64,000 nucleotides of DNA from Clostridium ljungdahlii DSM 13528 (GTDB taxonomy: Bacteria; Bacillota; Clostridia; Clostridiales; Clostridiaceae), in contig NC_014328.1 of assembly GCF_000143685.1 (NCBI RefSeq), positions 2,852,001 through 2,916,000 on the forward strand, read 5' to 3'. Both the position numbers and the translations under genes were made by a program. Below the pieces are notes generated by a model. It searched no databases. It was not told where the DNA came from and was given only the letters and a program-made list of their open reading frames with translations. Of this stretch, positions 53,042-63,035 are shown one piece after another (position 1 is the first letter of the stretch; each line of letters begins with the position of its first letter).

Positions 53042-53873
53042 CTCTATCGTCCAATTTTTTTACCTTCACAGAAATTTTTGAGTAATATTTATTGGGGTTT
53101 TTAGTTATTATTTCATCTGACATATTTTCTATATAAACACTTCCACAAATGTTAAGATGATTATTCTCTATAAACTCGTTTAATTTATCAAAATTTTTCA
53201 TGTCTTCAGCTAAATAGCTATTATCATAAGTTATAACATAAAGTCCTGCTGGCTTTATGGTTTTTTCTACATTTACATTTTGAGAAACCTTATAAAAATA
53301 TCTATAAGTTTTGATGCTATCCTCAATTGCCCCATCATAATCAAGATAGACACCTAATGGATAACCATAAACTAATTTCTTACTTTTCGAATAATCTATA
53401 AAACTAACAAAATCTTCTTCAAAATTGTCAATATCAAATTTCATTTTCGGTCCTAAAAACAACAATTCTTGCTTACAATTTTTCAAAAAAATCTTGTCAC
53501 AACTAATATTAGATATAACAGGAATATTACTAGTTCGCTGTTCTATAATATAATTCATTTGATTTAACCTATTGAGTTCCTCCAGTATTTTTTGCTTCTG
53601 GTCAGTAATTAAGTTAATAAGATTATGAGGAGATACATTTTCCATATAGTTCTTTATTTTCTTTAATGGTATATCTAAATCTTTTAGAGCAAGGATAATA
53701 CTTACTTCGTCTAATTGACTATAGGAATAATACCTATAGCCATTTTCCTTTACAAATACAGGTTTCAATATTCCTACATTATCATAATATATTAAGTTTT
53801 TTCTGTTTATGCCAGACAGCTTAGAAAAAGCCCCTATAGTTAAATATTTTTTTGAACTTATAAAATCATTCAT
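53025..53873 (-). CDS. MerR-family regulator of multidrug type (BmrR-like)
   Basis: 282 residues. N-terminal MerR helix-turn-helix (YLTIGAFSKLSGINRKNLIYYDNVGIL, YRYYSYSQLDEVSIILALKDL), coiled-coil dimer helix, then a GyrI-like ligand-binding domain of ~160 residues. Divergent from the two-gene ABC exporter, whose promoter has the abnormal 19-bp spacer that MerR proteins act on. Likely turns the exporter on when a drug-like ligand binds. Confidence 0.87.
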   Translation of the reverse strand: MNDFISSKKYLTIGAFSKLSGINRKNLIYYDNVGILKPVFVKENGYRYYSYSQLDEVSIILALKDLDIPLKKIKNYMENVSPHNLINLITDQKQKILEELNRLNQMNYIIEQRTSNIPVISNISCDKIFLKNCKQELLFLGPKMKFDIDNFEEDFVSFIDYSKSKKLVYGYPLGVYLDYDGAIEDSIKTYRYFYKVSQNVNVEKTIKPAGLYVITYDNSYLAEDMKNFDKLNEFIENNHLNICGSVYIENMSDEIITKNPNKYYSKISVKVKKLDDRVTLSY

Positions 53874-53947
53874 GACCTATACCTTTTATAATTATTATAA
53901 TATTTAATAATAACTTTCTTTTTGAAGATATTCTATCTTGAAAAGTG

Positions 53948-53978
53948 TTGACTGTCAAGTTACTGTACAGTTTATACT
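53948..53978 (+). promoter_or_regulatory. Exporter promoter with MerR-type 19-bp spacer
   Basis: TTGACT (53948-53953) and TATACT (53973-53978) are 19 bp apart. The spacer contains the palindrome ACTGTACAGT with a second ACTGT half further upstream. MerR activators twist such stretched promoters into an active shape. Confidence 0.7.
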
Positions 53979-54018
53979 ATTTCTTATACATAAAAATTAC
54001 ATATGAAAGGATACTATA

Positions 54019-55749
54019 ATGCTAAAGCTATTTAGACACTTTAAAGTTAATAAAATACTTTTAGGTTCACTATTCGTAATAATTTTGCTTAAAACTGTAG
54101 GTACCTTATATATCCCCACATTAACTGCAGATATAATAAATAATGGTGTAATAAAAGGTAACATTCATTATGTATTAAGAACTGGTGGAATAATGATAGG
54201 CACTGCTGTATTTACAGGCATACTTGCTATAATTTCTACATATTTTTCTTCAAATTTATCATCAACACTTTCCAGAGATATTAGAAGCAAAATATTTTCT
54301 CACGCACAAGAACTGTCAATAAATGATTTTAAACATTTTTCCACCTCATCTTTAATTACAAGATGTACAAGTGATGTAAATCAAATTGAAAATACATTAA
54401 CCATGCTTTTTGAAATGATTATTCCAGTTCCATTTATAACTCTGGTAGGAATGTTTTTAGCTTTTTCCAAAGATAAATATATGGCTCTTATAATCTCTAT
54501 AGCAGGAACAATTTTTATAATATTTATTATGCTTATAAGTAAAAAAGTAATAAATTTATCGAATAAAATCCAAGTTGGGTTAGATAAAATAAATTCTAGA
54601 GTAAGGCAATATATTTCAGGAATAAGAATTATACGTGCTTTTAATCGAGAAAAGCACGAAAAAGAATTAATAGATAATGCATTTACAAATTATGCAGATA
54701 TTAATGTAAAACTTAATAAGACATTTGCTATAGTTATGCCAGCTATAATGGCTATAATGAATGTTTGTGCTGTTGCTGTCTTATGGTTTGGAACAATAAG
54801 AATAAGTAGAGGAACTATGCAGGTAGGAGATATTATGGCCGTTATTGAATATGCAATAATAATATTGGTCTACCTAGTAATGGCTGTTATTGTATTAATT
54901 AATATACCACGTGCCAGCACCTGTTCAAGGCGTATATTGGAAGTATTGCAATACAAACCTGAAATAGTAGATGAAAAAGTAACTGAGGCCATTTCAAATA
55001 ATATAAAGACCTTAGAATTCAGGAATGTCACATTTTCCTATAAAGATGCCGAAAAACCTGTTTTAAAAAATGTTAGCTTTGTATGTGAAAGCGGTAAAAC
55101 TACTGCAATCATAGGAGCCACTGGTTCAGGAAAAAGTACTATTGGAAAATTAATACCAAGATTACATGAAATACAAGATGGTAAAATCTTGATTAATGGT
55201 GTCAATACAAAATATTTTTCTCAAAAAAATTTAAGAGATATGATAAGTTTTTCACCTCAAAAAGCATTCCTATTTAGTGGAACCATAGTTGACAATATAC
55301 GGCACGGGAAAAAGGATGCAACTATAAATGAGATAAAAAGTGCTGCAAAAATGGCTCAGGCGGATAAATTTATTTCTGAGCTAAATCTAGGCTATGAATC
55401 CTTTGTATCACAAGGTGGCAGTAATTTTTCAGGCGGGCAGAGGCAGAGATTATGCATAGCAAGGGCCTTAATTAAGGACAGTGATATATATATATTTGAT
55501 GACAGTTTTTCTGCCCTGGATTATAAAACAGATGCAAAATTAAGAGAAGCCATAAAACCAAGATTAAAAGATTCAATTGTCATAACCATTGCCCAAAGAA
55601 TAAGCACAATTATAGAGGCAGATCAAATTGTAGTCCTGGAAGAAGGAAAAATAGCCGGAATAGGTACCCACACAGAACTTCTTAAAAGTTGTCCCATATA
55701 TTTAAAAATAGCTGAATCACAATTAAGTGAGGAGGAACTGGTATGCTAA
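54019..55749 (+). CDS. Heterodimeric ABC multidrug exporter, subunit with degenerate ATP site
   Basis: 576 residues: six helices, then a nucleotide-binding domain. Walker A GATGSGKST and signature FSGGQRQR are normal, but Walker B reads IYIFDDSFSALD, with Asp in place of the catalytic Glu, as in the TM287/BmrC-type half. Overlaps the second subunit by 7 bp. The pair exports drugs or lipids from the membrane; regulation by the divergent MerR protein supports multidrug efflux. Confidence 0.92.
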   Translation: MLKLFRHFKVNKILLGSLFVIILLKTVGTLYIPTLTADIINNGVIKGNIHYVLRTGGIMIGTAVFTGILAIISTYFSSNLSSTLSRDIRSKIFSHAQELSINDFKHFSTSSLITRCTSDVNQIENTLTMLFEMIIPVPFITLVGMFLAFSKDKYMALIISIAGTIFIIFIMLISKKVINLSNKIQVGLDKINSRVRQYISGIRIIRAFNREKHEKELIDNAFTNYADINVKLNKTFAIVMPAIMAIMNVCAVAVLWFGTIRISRGTMQVGDIMAVIEYAIIILVYLVMAVIVLINIPRASTCSRRILEVLQYKPEIVDEKVTEAISNNIKTLEFRNVTFSYKDAEKPVLKNVSFVCESGKTTAIIGATGSGKSTIGKLIPRLHEIQDGKILINGVNTKYFSQKNLRDMISFSPQKAFLFSGTIVDNIRHGKKDATINEIKSAAKMAQADKFISELNLGYESFVSQGGSNFSGGQRQRLCIARALIKDSDIYIFDDSFSALDYKTDAKLREAIKPRLKDSIVITIAQRISTIIEADQIVVLEEGKIAGIGTHTELLKSCPIYLKIAESQLSEEELVC

Positions 55750-57578
55750 ATGAAGAAAATTCAACAGATGCAATTTCTTTTGATACTGAAATGTCCGTAG
55801 AGAAAGCTAAAGACACAAGGAAAACTGTTATAAGATTAATAAAATTACTTCTAAATCAAAAGTGGAAAATAATTGTTGTCATATTTTTTACTATTATAAG
55901 CTTAGCCTTTACAATGACTGCTCCATTAATTTTTAGCAAAGCTATCAATACTATTTATGAAGGAATAAAGAATGTATCACATACTGGTTACTTCAATATA
56001 AATTTTAATATCATAAAAAAGCTTTCATTGATACTTCTTATTATATATTTACTATCCTCATTTGCTAATTATATTGAGCAGAACATAATGGCTGCTGTAT
56101 CTCAAACCTTGGTATTATCTATAAGGAAAAAAATAAGTACAAAACTTTCAAAAGTTCCTTTAAAATATTATGATACACACAAAAAAGGGGAAATTCTAAG
56201 CAGAATATCAAATGACCTGGAAAAAGTATCTGAGACATTGCAGTCAGGTATGATGCAATTTATTACGGCAGTACTCACAATTATAGGAGCTGTATCCCTC
56301 ATGCTCTCAATAAATTGGATACTAACTTTAATCGCCATTTTCACTATTATCATGGGAGGTATTGCTACCTCTATAATTGGGAAAAAGAGCATAAATTATT
56401 TTTCAAACAGACAGGAATCCTTAGGTAAATTTAATGGACAAATAGAAGAATATTTTACCGGTCAGATGGTTGTAAAGACCTTTAATATGGAAGAGGAAAT
56501 AATTAATGGCGTTGAAATAACTAATAATAAATTGTATTCTGATGAAAAAAAAGCACAATTTATTACCTACGCTATAGATCCTTTAATCCGTCTGATGAAT
56601 CAAATAGGATATGTGCTAATAGCATCTCTTGGTGCTGTATTTGTTATTCAAGGAAAGCTGTCAATAGGACTAATACAGGCCTTCTTTCAATATGTAGATC
56701 AAGCATCAGAGCCGTTAACTGAAGCAGCTTATATTTTAAACTCAATGCAGGCAGCTATTGCTTCACTCGAGCGTGTATTTGAAATTTTAGATGAGGATGA
56801 GTCAGAAGCAGACCCTATAAACTATAAAACAATACTAAATCCAAAGGGCAATGTAACTTTTGAAAATGTACAGTTTGGATATGGAGAAGAGCTTATAATT
56901 AAAGGAATAAACCTAGAGGTAAAAGCAGGACAAAAAGTTGCTATAGTTGGACCAACAGGTGCAGGAAAAACTACTTTAATAAACCTGATTATGAGATTTT
57001 ATGAATTGAATGATGGGAAAATTAAAATTGACGGTATCGATATAACTGAACTTAAAAGAAGTTATTTGCGATCTTTATTTGGAATGGTTCTGCAGGATTC
57101 ATGGCTATTTGATGGAAGTGTTAAAGATAATATTGCATACAGCAGAGAAAGAGCTACAATTTCAGAAATCAAAGAAGCCGCAGAACTTGCCAGAGCTGAT
57201 TATTTCATAAGAACACTTCCTCATGGCTATGATACAGTTTTAAATGATGAAAACTCTTCAATATCACAAGGACAAAAGCAACTTTTATGTATTGCCCGTG
57301 CTATTTTAGCAAATCCATATATTTTAATACTTGATGAAGCAACCTCAAGTGTAGATACATGTACAGAATTAGAAATACAAAATGCCATGGATAATCTGAT
57401 GAAAGGAAGAACAAGCTTTATAATAGCACACAGATTATCTACAATAAAAAATGCAGATAAGATACTGGTCATGGACAAAGGAAATATTGTTGAACAAGGA
57501 AACCATAGCAAATTATTAGCTAAAAGTGGTTTGTATAGTGATATATATAACAGCCAATTTATACACCAAAATAAGTGA
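55743..57578 (+). CDS. Heterodimeric ABC multidrug exporter, catalytic-Glu subunit
   Basis: 611 residues. Walker A GPTGAGKTT and Walker B ILILDEATSSVD with the catalytic Glu; its signature is ISQGQKQ, an altered form, so with the partner the dimer has one full and one degenerate ATP site (LmrCD, BmrCD and TM287/288 pattern). AGTGAGGAG precedes the ATG inside the first gene. Confidence 0.92.
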   Translation: MLNEENSTDAISFDTEMSVEKAKDTRKTVIRLIKLLLNQKWKIIVVIFFTIISLAFTMTAPLIFSKAINTIYEGIKNVSHTGYFNINFNIIKKLSLILLIIYLLSSFANYIEQNIMAAVSQTLVLSIRKKISTKLSKVPLKYYDTHKKGEILSRISNDLEKVSETLQSGMMQFITAVLTIIGAVSLMLSINWILTLIAIFTIIMGGIATSIIGKKSINYFSNRQESLGKFNGQIEEYFTGQMVVKTFNMEEEIINGVEITNNKLYSDEKKAQFITYAIDPLIRLMNQIGYVLIASLGAVFVIQGKLSIGLIQAFFQYVDQASEPLTEAAYILNSMQAAIASLERVFEILDEDESEADPINYKTILNPKGNVTFENVQFGYGEELIIKGINLEVKAGQKVAIVGPTGAGKTTLINLIMRFYELNDGKIKIDGIDITELKRSYLRSLFGMVLQDSWLFDGSVKDNIAYSRERATISEIKEAAELARADYFIRTLPHGYDTVLNDENSSISQGQKQLLCIARAILANPYILILDEATSSVDTCTELEIQNAMDNLMKGRTSFIIAHRLSTIKNADKILVMDKGNIVEQGNHSKLLAKSGLYSDIYNSQFIHQNK

Positions 57579-57649
57579 AGCTATTGAGAGTAAGTTAAAA
57601 ACTTACCTAAAATTCACAACAATAACATTGGCTTATGGTAAAGCTAGTC

Positions 57650-57684
57650 AAGCAGGATTGGTTATTTCTAAAATAGTCCTGCTT
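57650..57684 (+). terminator. Hairpin between exporter and DUF4003-like gene
   Basis: AAGCAGGA / TCCTGCTT with partly paired interior; it lies between convergent genes. The tail is A-rich on the plus strand, so efficiency is doubtful. Confidence 0.45.
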
Positions 57685-57711
57685 AACAAAAAAATTGCTA
57701 TTTGAATCTAT

Positions 57712-58713
57712 TTATGATGAACTTGATGAAGAAGCTGACGCAGCAGCAGCTGCTGCAGCACATCCTGCAATTGCTGCCTGTTCTTGAGCAATAATAATAG
57801 CATTAATACTATTTGCTAAAGCTACTTTAATTACTCCCTTTTTCATACCATCTACATAGAAGTCACAAACCAAATTAGCTGAAAGAATTGTTTTAGTATA
57901 TTTATCTAAACTCCACATGCCATATCCAGGCTTCTTATGAATAAAATCATTCACTTCTTTTATTTCTCTAACTATTTGATCTTCATCATCTGCAATAAGA
58001 GTTAACACTCCTAGTGTTGCCAGGCCATTGTATCTAAGACTGCACTTTTCATTTTTAAGCTTATTATAAAGTCTATTTGCTTTCTTGCATTTTTCATAAA
58101 CAGACTCTTCTCCAAGTGCCAAAATATGAGATAATGTCTGAAGATCATTTCCTTTCCAAAATCCTTCCTTATTTAATTCTTTATAGCACTCTTCTACCTT
58201 TTCCATAGTTTGTCTTACATCCAAATCTGTAGCAGCAAGCACTGCTGCAAAAACATAATCATCAGTAGAAGTTAGCCAAAAATGATTTTCTTTCATATTT
58301 TTATAGAATTCTTTCATTCTCTGGATCTTAGAATTCCAATACTCTCTAGGAACATCTTCTGCAAAAGTATAAGTAGCCAGCGGCAGATATGTGCTTTTTC
58401 TAAAACTTTCCTGCTTCATTTTTTCATGAACTTCAATCATTTCTTGAAAAAAGCCCTTATAATCCTCTTCAAAACATAAAAGAGTAGCTATAATTAGTTC
58501 ATTATTTCCTCTATAATCAGATGCCCATTTTGTTTCCTGCTTTATATACTTTTTTATTTCTTCAATTTTATCTATATTTACCTTTTCACCTCTTGCTGCA
58601 TGCATCATTGCGCAAAAGTGTTTTAACAAGCTTGTATCCCATTTAAAATTACTTTTAAGTTCACTATAGTTTTCTACCATTAGTTCCACCTTTTTTTTCA
58701 ATCTTATATCCAC
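57712..58713 (-). CDS. DUF4003-like protein, function unknown
   Basis: 333 residues, almost wholly helical, starting VELMVENYSELKSNFKWDTS; resembles the DUF4003 family of Firmicutes. The C-terminus ends in an unusual Ala/Ser run after a Cys (CAAAAAAASASSSSSS), perhaps a flexible tail. GTG start with AGGGAGGG upstream. Family members are predicted cytoplasmic; no activity is known. Confidence 0.75.
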   Translation of the reverse strand: MDIRLKKKVELMVENYSELKSNFKWDTSLLKHFCAMMHAARGEKVNIDKIEEIKKYIKQETKWASDYRGNNELIIATLLCFEEDYKGFFQEMIEVHEKMKQESFRKSTYLPLATYTFAEDVPREYWNSKIQRMKEFYKNMKENHFWLTSTDDYVFAAVLAATDLDVRQTMEKVEECYKELNKEGFWKGNDLQTLSHILALGEESVYEKCKKANRLYNKLKNEKCSLRYNGLATLGVLTLIADDEDQIVREIKEVNDFIHKKPGYGMWSLDKYTKTILSANLVCDFYVDGMKKGVIKVALANSINAIIIAQEQAAIAGCAAAAAAASASSSSSS

Positions 58714-58806
58714 TATAATTCCCTCCCTATTTAACTTAATATCATTATTACTTAAAATATTTATTTTGTATATACATATTAAAATAAAATATTCAAAAAA
58801 TAATAA

Positions 58807-58826
58807 AGTAAATCTTAAGATTTACT
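58807..58826. promoter_or_regulatory. 20-bp perfect palindrome, candidate operator
   Basis: AGTAAATCTT followed by its reverse complement AAGATTTACT. In the 208-bp gap between divergent genes (DUF4003-like and the small-protein cluster). Confidence 0.4.
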
Positions 58827-58921
58827 AAATATATTAAGGAAATAAACTCATGCTATTTAAAATCAAGCATAAAAACTAGTTTTGAGGAAAACCTACATTG
58901 TATTAGAAAGGAGAGACAATT

Positions 58922-59059
58922 GTGCAAAACAAAATACGAAAGACTACTAATAATAAAAAAGAAGACAATAGATTTAAAAAGAAAAATATAAACCATGACC
59001 CACAAGATGAAAGCTCAAGAATAAAGTTTGGTTCTCCACCAGAAAAACATTTAGATTAA
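58922..59059 (+). CDS. Small basic protein, 45 residues
   Basis: GTG start with AAGGAGAG six bases upstream. Sequence is Lys/Asn-rich with HDPQDESSRIKFGSPPEKH near the C-terminus, and no membrane segment. Short conserved-looking clostridial type; I cannot name a function. First of three small genes in a row. Confidence 0.6.
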   Translation: MQNKIRKTTNNKKEDNRFKKKNINHDPQDESSRIKFGSPPEKHLD

Positions 59060-59120
59060 TTTTTGAAAATTAACATTTTATATAAAAGTTATTAATAAAA
59101 CAAATTAGGAGGCTTAAGCG

Positions 59121-59279
59121 ATGAAATCACATCAAAATAAAGGTCATCATGAAAAAGCCATGGAAAAAGCTAAAGATTTACTTCATAAAGGTACAGGTAT
59201 GGGAGAGATAAAAGAAGTTACAGGTCTCAATGAACATGATGTAACTAAAGCTAGAATGAAAATGGAAGGCAAAATGTAG
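59121..59279 (+). CDS. Small protein with HTH-like motif, 52 residues (first paralogue)
   Basis: GGAGG lies nine bases before the ATG. After a His-rich start the sequence is KAKDLLHKGTGMGEIKEVTG and then LNEHDVTKARMKME, which looks like a minimal helix-turn-helix. It resembles the next gene: K-A-(K/R)-x-x-L-x-x-G...EIK-x-x-TGL. Possibly a DNA-binding or structural peptide. Confidence 0.6.
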   Translation: MKSHQNKGHHEKAMEKAKDLLHKGTGMGEIKEVTGLNEHDVTKARMKMEGKM

Positions 59280-59294
59280 AAAGGGGTTCTATGC

Positions 59295-59441
59295 ATGAGT
59301 GATAATAGCTTAGATGAAAAAAAGAAAAAAGCTAGAGAAATGCTTATTTCTGGTAAAACCGATAAAGAAATCAAAGACGAAACCGGATTAAGACCTAAAG
59401 AAATAAGCAGAATACAACAGGAAATTACAAAGCATTTTTAA
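59295..59441 (+). CDS. Small protein with HTH-like motif, 48 residues (second paralogue)
   Basis: ATG at 59295, fifteen bp after the previous stop, with AAAGGGG upstream. KAREMLISGKTDKEIKDETG then LRPKEISRIQQEI matches the preceding protein's helix-turn-helix-like pattern. Duplicated small genes side by side suggest a family with variable copy number. Confidence 0.6.
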   Translation: MSDNSLDEKKKKAREMLISGKTDKEIKDETGLRPKEISRIQQEITKHF

Positions 59442-59566
59442 TATTTAAGGAGTCTGCTGCTAGTCATTAGTACGCCAACATTGTCAAGTCTCAATTTTTA
59501 ATCAGGGCTATTGCAGCAGCCCCTCTCATCACACAAAAACACTTTTTACAAATTGAGAGTAAGTTT

Positions 59567-60337
59567 TTAGTTTAAATTACAAATTATCAAATTTACACCA
59601 CTTTTAATTATCTCTTCCTTCCACTTTTTATCTATATTATTATCCGTGACTATAACTGATAAACTTTTTAATGGTACTACCTGTGAAAGGGCTTTTACAC
59701 CAAATTTAGAAGAATCAGAAACTACTATGGCTTCATCTACACAATTTACTACCTTCTTTTTTACACTTACGTCATTTAAATCATAATCACTAAGGCCAAT
59801 TTCATCATCAATTCCACCTGCTGAAAGTATTGCCTTGTCAAAATGAAGATGTTCTAAAACAAGTTCAGTAAGAGGACCATTTAAACATTTTTCTTTTTTC
59901 CTAACTTCTCCACCTAAAATTATACATTTTGCATCTAATTGCTCAGTTGCAAACCCTGCCACATAAAGGGAAGTAGTAAAAATAGTCAAATTTAGCTTGT
60001 CTCCTAAATTTTTTGTAACCTCCAGGGGAGTTGTACCTAAATCCATAAAAATTATATCATTATCATTTATTAACTTAGCACATTCTATTCCAATTGCCTT
60101 TTTTTCTTCTTTATTTATTAATGCTCTCTCATTATATGAAGGTTCCCAGCTTAATTTTTTAGTTAAAATTGCACCACCATATACTTTCTTTAGACAACCT
60201 TGTTGTTCAAGATAATCTAAGTCTCTCCTTATAGTTTCGTTGGAAACATTAAAAATTTCCATAAGTTCAGATGTTTTTATATTTTTTTGCTCTCTTATAA
60301 GCTTAAATATTTGTTCCTGTCGTTCTTCAGCAAGCAT
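59567..60337 (-). CDS. DeoR-family transcriptional regulator of the ABC importer
   Basis: 256 residues. Winged helix ERQEQIFKLIREQKNIKTSEL...VSNETIRRDLDYLE, then the DeoRC sensor (NDNDIIFMDLGTTPLEVTKNL, CIILGGEVRKKEKCLNG). Last gene of the importer operon, 18 bp behind the ATPase. Senses a phosphorylated sugar-like compound, probably the imported substrate or its derivative. Confidence 0.9.
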   Translation of the reverse strand: MLAEERQEQIFKLIREQKNIKTSELMEIFNVSNETIRRDLDYLEQQGCLKKVYGGAILTKKLSWEPSYNERALINKEEKKAIGIECAKLINDNDIIFMDLGTTPLEVTKNLGDKLNLTIFTTSLYVAGFATEQLDAKCIILGGEVRKKEKCLNGPLTELVLEHLHFDKAILSAGGIDDEIGLSDYDLNDVSVKKKVVNCVDEAIVVSDSSKFGVKALSQVVPLKSLSVIVTDNNIDKKWKEEIIKSGVNLIICNLN

Positions 60338-60355
60338 TTATTTTCCTCCAGATTT

Positions 60356-61354
60356 CTAACTTTTTATTTTTAAACATTTATCACTTGGAACATAGACATT
60401 TATTTTTTCACCTTCATAATAAACATTATCGCCTCTATTTAACGTATCAATTAGCAGCATCGTATCATTTACAATTACATTTAGTCTAACAATATTGCCT
60501 AAAAAATATACATTACTAATAACTCCGCTGAAAGTGTTTTTACCAATTACCGTATCTTCTAAAATAATGCTAATATGCTCAGGTCGTATAAAAATATTAC
60601 TACAATCCTCAGGTTGATTTAAAAATTTAGGTGTTAAAAGATTATAAGTTCCAACAAAATTTGCAACAAATTTTGTGTCCGGATTTTTATAAATTTCTTC
60701 CGGGGTACCATACTGAACAATTTCTCCTTTATTCATAATAAATATTCTATCTGAAATAGATAAAGCCTCTTCTTGATCATGTGTAACAAAAAGTGTTGTT
60801 ATTTTAAATTTATTATGAATTTCTTTTATTAACTTTCTCAAGGTAATTCGTATTTGAGCATCTAAAGCACTTAGTGGTTCATCAAGTAAAAGTACATCAG
60901 GATTTACTACTAAAGCCCTTGCAAGTGCTACTCTTTGTTGTTGTCCTCCAGAAAGTTGGCTTGGATAATGATTTTCACGTCCATTGAGACCAACTAAATT
61001 TATAATTTCTTGAACCTTAATTTTTATTTCTTCTTGTGGTACTTTTTTTAATTTAAGTCCAAAAGCTATATTTTCTCTAGCAGTCATATTGGGAAATAAA
61101 GAATAACTTTGGAATACCATCCCCATATTTCTTTTATTAACTGGAATGTTTACTAAATCATTATTATTTACAGAAATTTCTCCACTACTTGGATCTTCTA
61201 GTCCAGCTATTATTCTAAGCAAAGTACTCTTTCCACAGCCGGATGGTCCAAGTAATGATACAAATTCACCTTTTTTTATGCTAATATTTATATTGGATAA
61301 AGCTTTTACTTTATTAAAATTCTTATTTAGCTCCTTTATTAAAATATAGTCCAT
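60356..61354 (-). CDS. ABC importer ATP-binding protein (PotA/FbpC-like, second system)
   Basis: 332 residues. Walker A GPSGCGKST, signature LSGGQQQR, Walker B LLLLDEPLSALD, H-loop VTHDQEE, and C-terminal TOBE domain (IFIRPEHISII). Overlaps the permease stop by one base (TAATG). Part of a permease-permease-ATPase-DeoR unit headed by the binding protein. Confidence 0.9.
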   Translation of the reverse strand: MDYILIKELNKNFNKVKALSNINISIKKGEFVSLLGPSGCGKSTLLRIIAGLEDPSSGEISVNNNDLVNIPVNKRNMGMVFQSYSLFPNMTARENIAFGLKLKKVPQEEIKIKVQEIINLVGLNGRENHYPSQLSGGQQQRVALARALVVNPDVLLLDEPLSALDAQIRITLRKLIKEIHNKFKITTLFVTHDQEEALSISDRIFIMNKGEIVQYGTPEEIYKNPDTKFVANFVGTYNLLTPKFLNQPEDCSNIFIRPEHISIILEDTVIGKNTFSGVISNVYFLGNIVRLNVIVNDTMLLIDTLNRGDNVYYEGEKINVYVPSDKCLKIKS

Positions 61355-62151
61355 TATTCTTTAACCCTCCATTTTTTTCCTGGCATTGTTAATACTGTTG
61401 TAATATATGAAATAACAAATATAACAATTGTATAAATTGTTACAACTGCACTAGCTGCATGTCCATTTTGGCTTAAAATATTATAAAGATACATCTGAAC
61501 AGTCTGGTATGAGCTGCCAACCAATAGATTAACTAAGGCAAAGTCGCCAAATAATATTGCTACACATAAAAGTACTGCAGATATCAATCCTCTCATTATA
61601 TTTGGCACTATAACCTTAATAAATGCTTGAAATTCAGTGCAGCCTAAAATCATTGCAGCTTCCTTAAGATTAGGTGCATTTATTCCCCTAAAACTATTTC
61701 TTATAGAGTGATACATAAATGGTAAACATATAATAAAATATGCCCCCAATAATATCCACATGGTTCCAGATATATTTATAGGATCTTTAGAATAGATCTG
61801 GATAAGCCCTATAACAAGTACCACACCTGGCATAATAAAGGGAAGTAATGACAATACATCAAAAATCTTTTCCAACTTTTTAAAATGTAAACTAGCAAGG
61901 TATATACTTGGAACCATAATTATAATACTTATTAAACACGTCAAAATGCTTATAACTGTACTTCTTAATAATGCTAATTTAAATTGAGAATTTCCTAATA
62001 TCAAACTATAGTATTTAAAAGTATAGCTTGTAGGCAAAATAGTTGTATCCCAACTGCCTGCCACAGAAAACAGAATTATAGCCAGCATTGGTACAAATAA
62101 ATATATAAATAATAGTACTAAAAAAATCTTTTTTCCTATACTCTTCTTCAT
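61354..62151 (-). CDS. ABC importer permease (second system, PotC-like)
   Basis: 265 residues, six helices, EAA loop LKEAAMILGCTEFQAFIKVIVP. Coupled to the ATPase gene. Similar in plan to PhnV/FbpB permeases. Confidence 0.87.
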   Translation of the reverse strand: MKKSIGKKIFLVLLFIYLFVPMLAIILFSVAGSWDTTILPTSYTFKYYSLILGNSQFKLALLRSTVISILTCLISIIIMVPSIYLASLHFKKLEKIFDVLSLLPFIMPGVVLVIGLIQIYSKDPINISGTMWILLGAYFIICLPFMYHSIRNSFRGINAPNLKEAAMILGCTEFQAFIKVIVPNIMRGLISAVLLCVAILFGDFALVNLLVGSSYQTVQMYLYNILSQNGHAASAVVTIYTIVIFVISYITTVLTMPGKKWRVKE

Positions 62152-62168
62152 TTCTTTTCCTCCAAAAT

Positions 62169-63035
62169 TTAATCTATGTTTTTAATAAGTTTAATTTTTA
62201 CAAAAACAAATATCATTAAAATTCCACCTAAAACCATAGATAATGCACTAGCTAGTGAGGGATCAGAAGCTATATCATTAGATACAAGATTTGCAATAGT
62301 TATGGCAACTAGATTTTTATTAGAACCAACTAGAGCATAAGCAGTTGCATAGGCACCTAGTGAATTTGCCAAAAGGATACATAAACTTCCAGCTAATGAA
62401 GGTATTAATGTAGGTATTTCTATTTTAGTCCAAATAGTAAATTTGCTTGCACCAAGCGTTGAAGCTGCCTCTATAATATCGTCATTTATTGCATAAACAG
62501 CAGGATACATGAGCATTATTGCCAAAGGAATTTGAAAGTATATATACACAAGAATTATCCCCATCCAAGAATATAAGTCAAATCCACTGCTGTATAAATT
62601 AATGCCTAGTTTGCTTTTAAAAAATATGGTAATTAAACCATTAGCTCCAAGTAATACAATAAAAGCAAAGGCAAGAGGTACTCCGGAAAAGTTAGAAGTC
62701 ATGTTCACAATAGAAACTAATCTTTCTGCAATATCCTTCTTTAACGATTTTAAGCATATTGCAGCACAAGTACCTATAATCAAACCAACTAACGATGAAC
62801 AAATAGATACAGTTAGCCCGTTCGTTAAAGACATTAAATAAAATTTACTTGTAAACACTTTTATATAGTTAGAAAGTCCTATCCCACTATTTGTAATAAA
62901 GCTATTTATTAATACATAAATTCCAGGTATTATTTCAAATGATAAAACTAAAATTATTAAAAATATGAAAGGAAGCCATAAAAGGCTTCTCCTTCTTATT
63001 TCATTTTTTATTGTGCTAATATATTTTGTTTCCAT
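62169..63035 (-). CDS. ABC importer permease (second system, PotB-like)
   Basis: 288 residues, six helices, EAA-like loop IEAASTLGASKFTIWTKIEIP. The ATG lies 28 bp inside the end of the binding-protein gene with GGAG upstream, so the two are coupled. Confidence 0.87.
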   Translation of the reverse strand: METKYISTIKNEIRRRSLLWLPFIFLIILVLSFEIIPGIYVLINSFITNSGIGLSNYIKVFTSKFYLMSLTNGLTVSICSSLVGLIIGTCAAICLKSLKKDIAERLVSIVNMTSNFSGVPLAFAFIVLLGANGLITIFFKSKLGINLYSSGFDLYSWMGIILVYIYFQIPLAIMLMYPAVYAINDDIIEAASTLGASKFTIWTKIEIPTLIPSLAGSLCILLANSLGAYATAYALVGSNKNLVAITIANLVSNDIASDPSLASALSMVLGGILMIFVFVKIKLIKNID

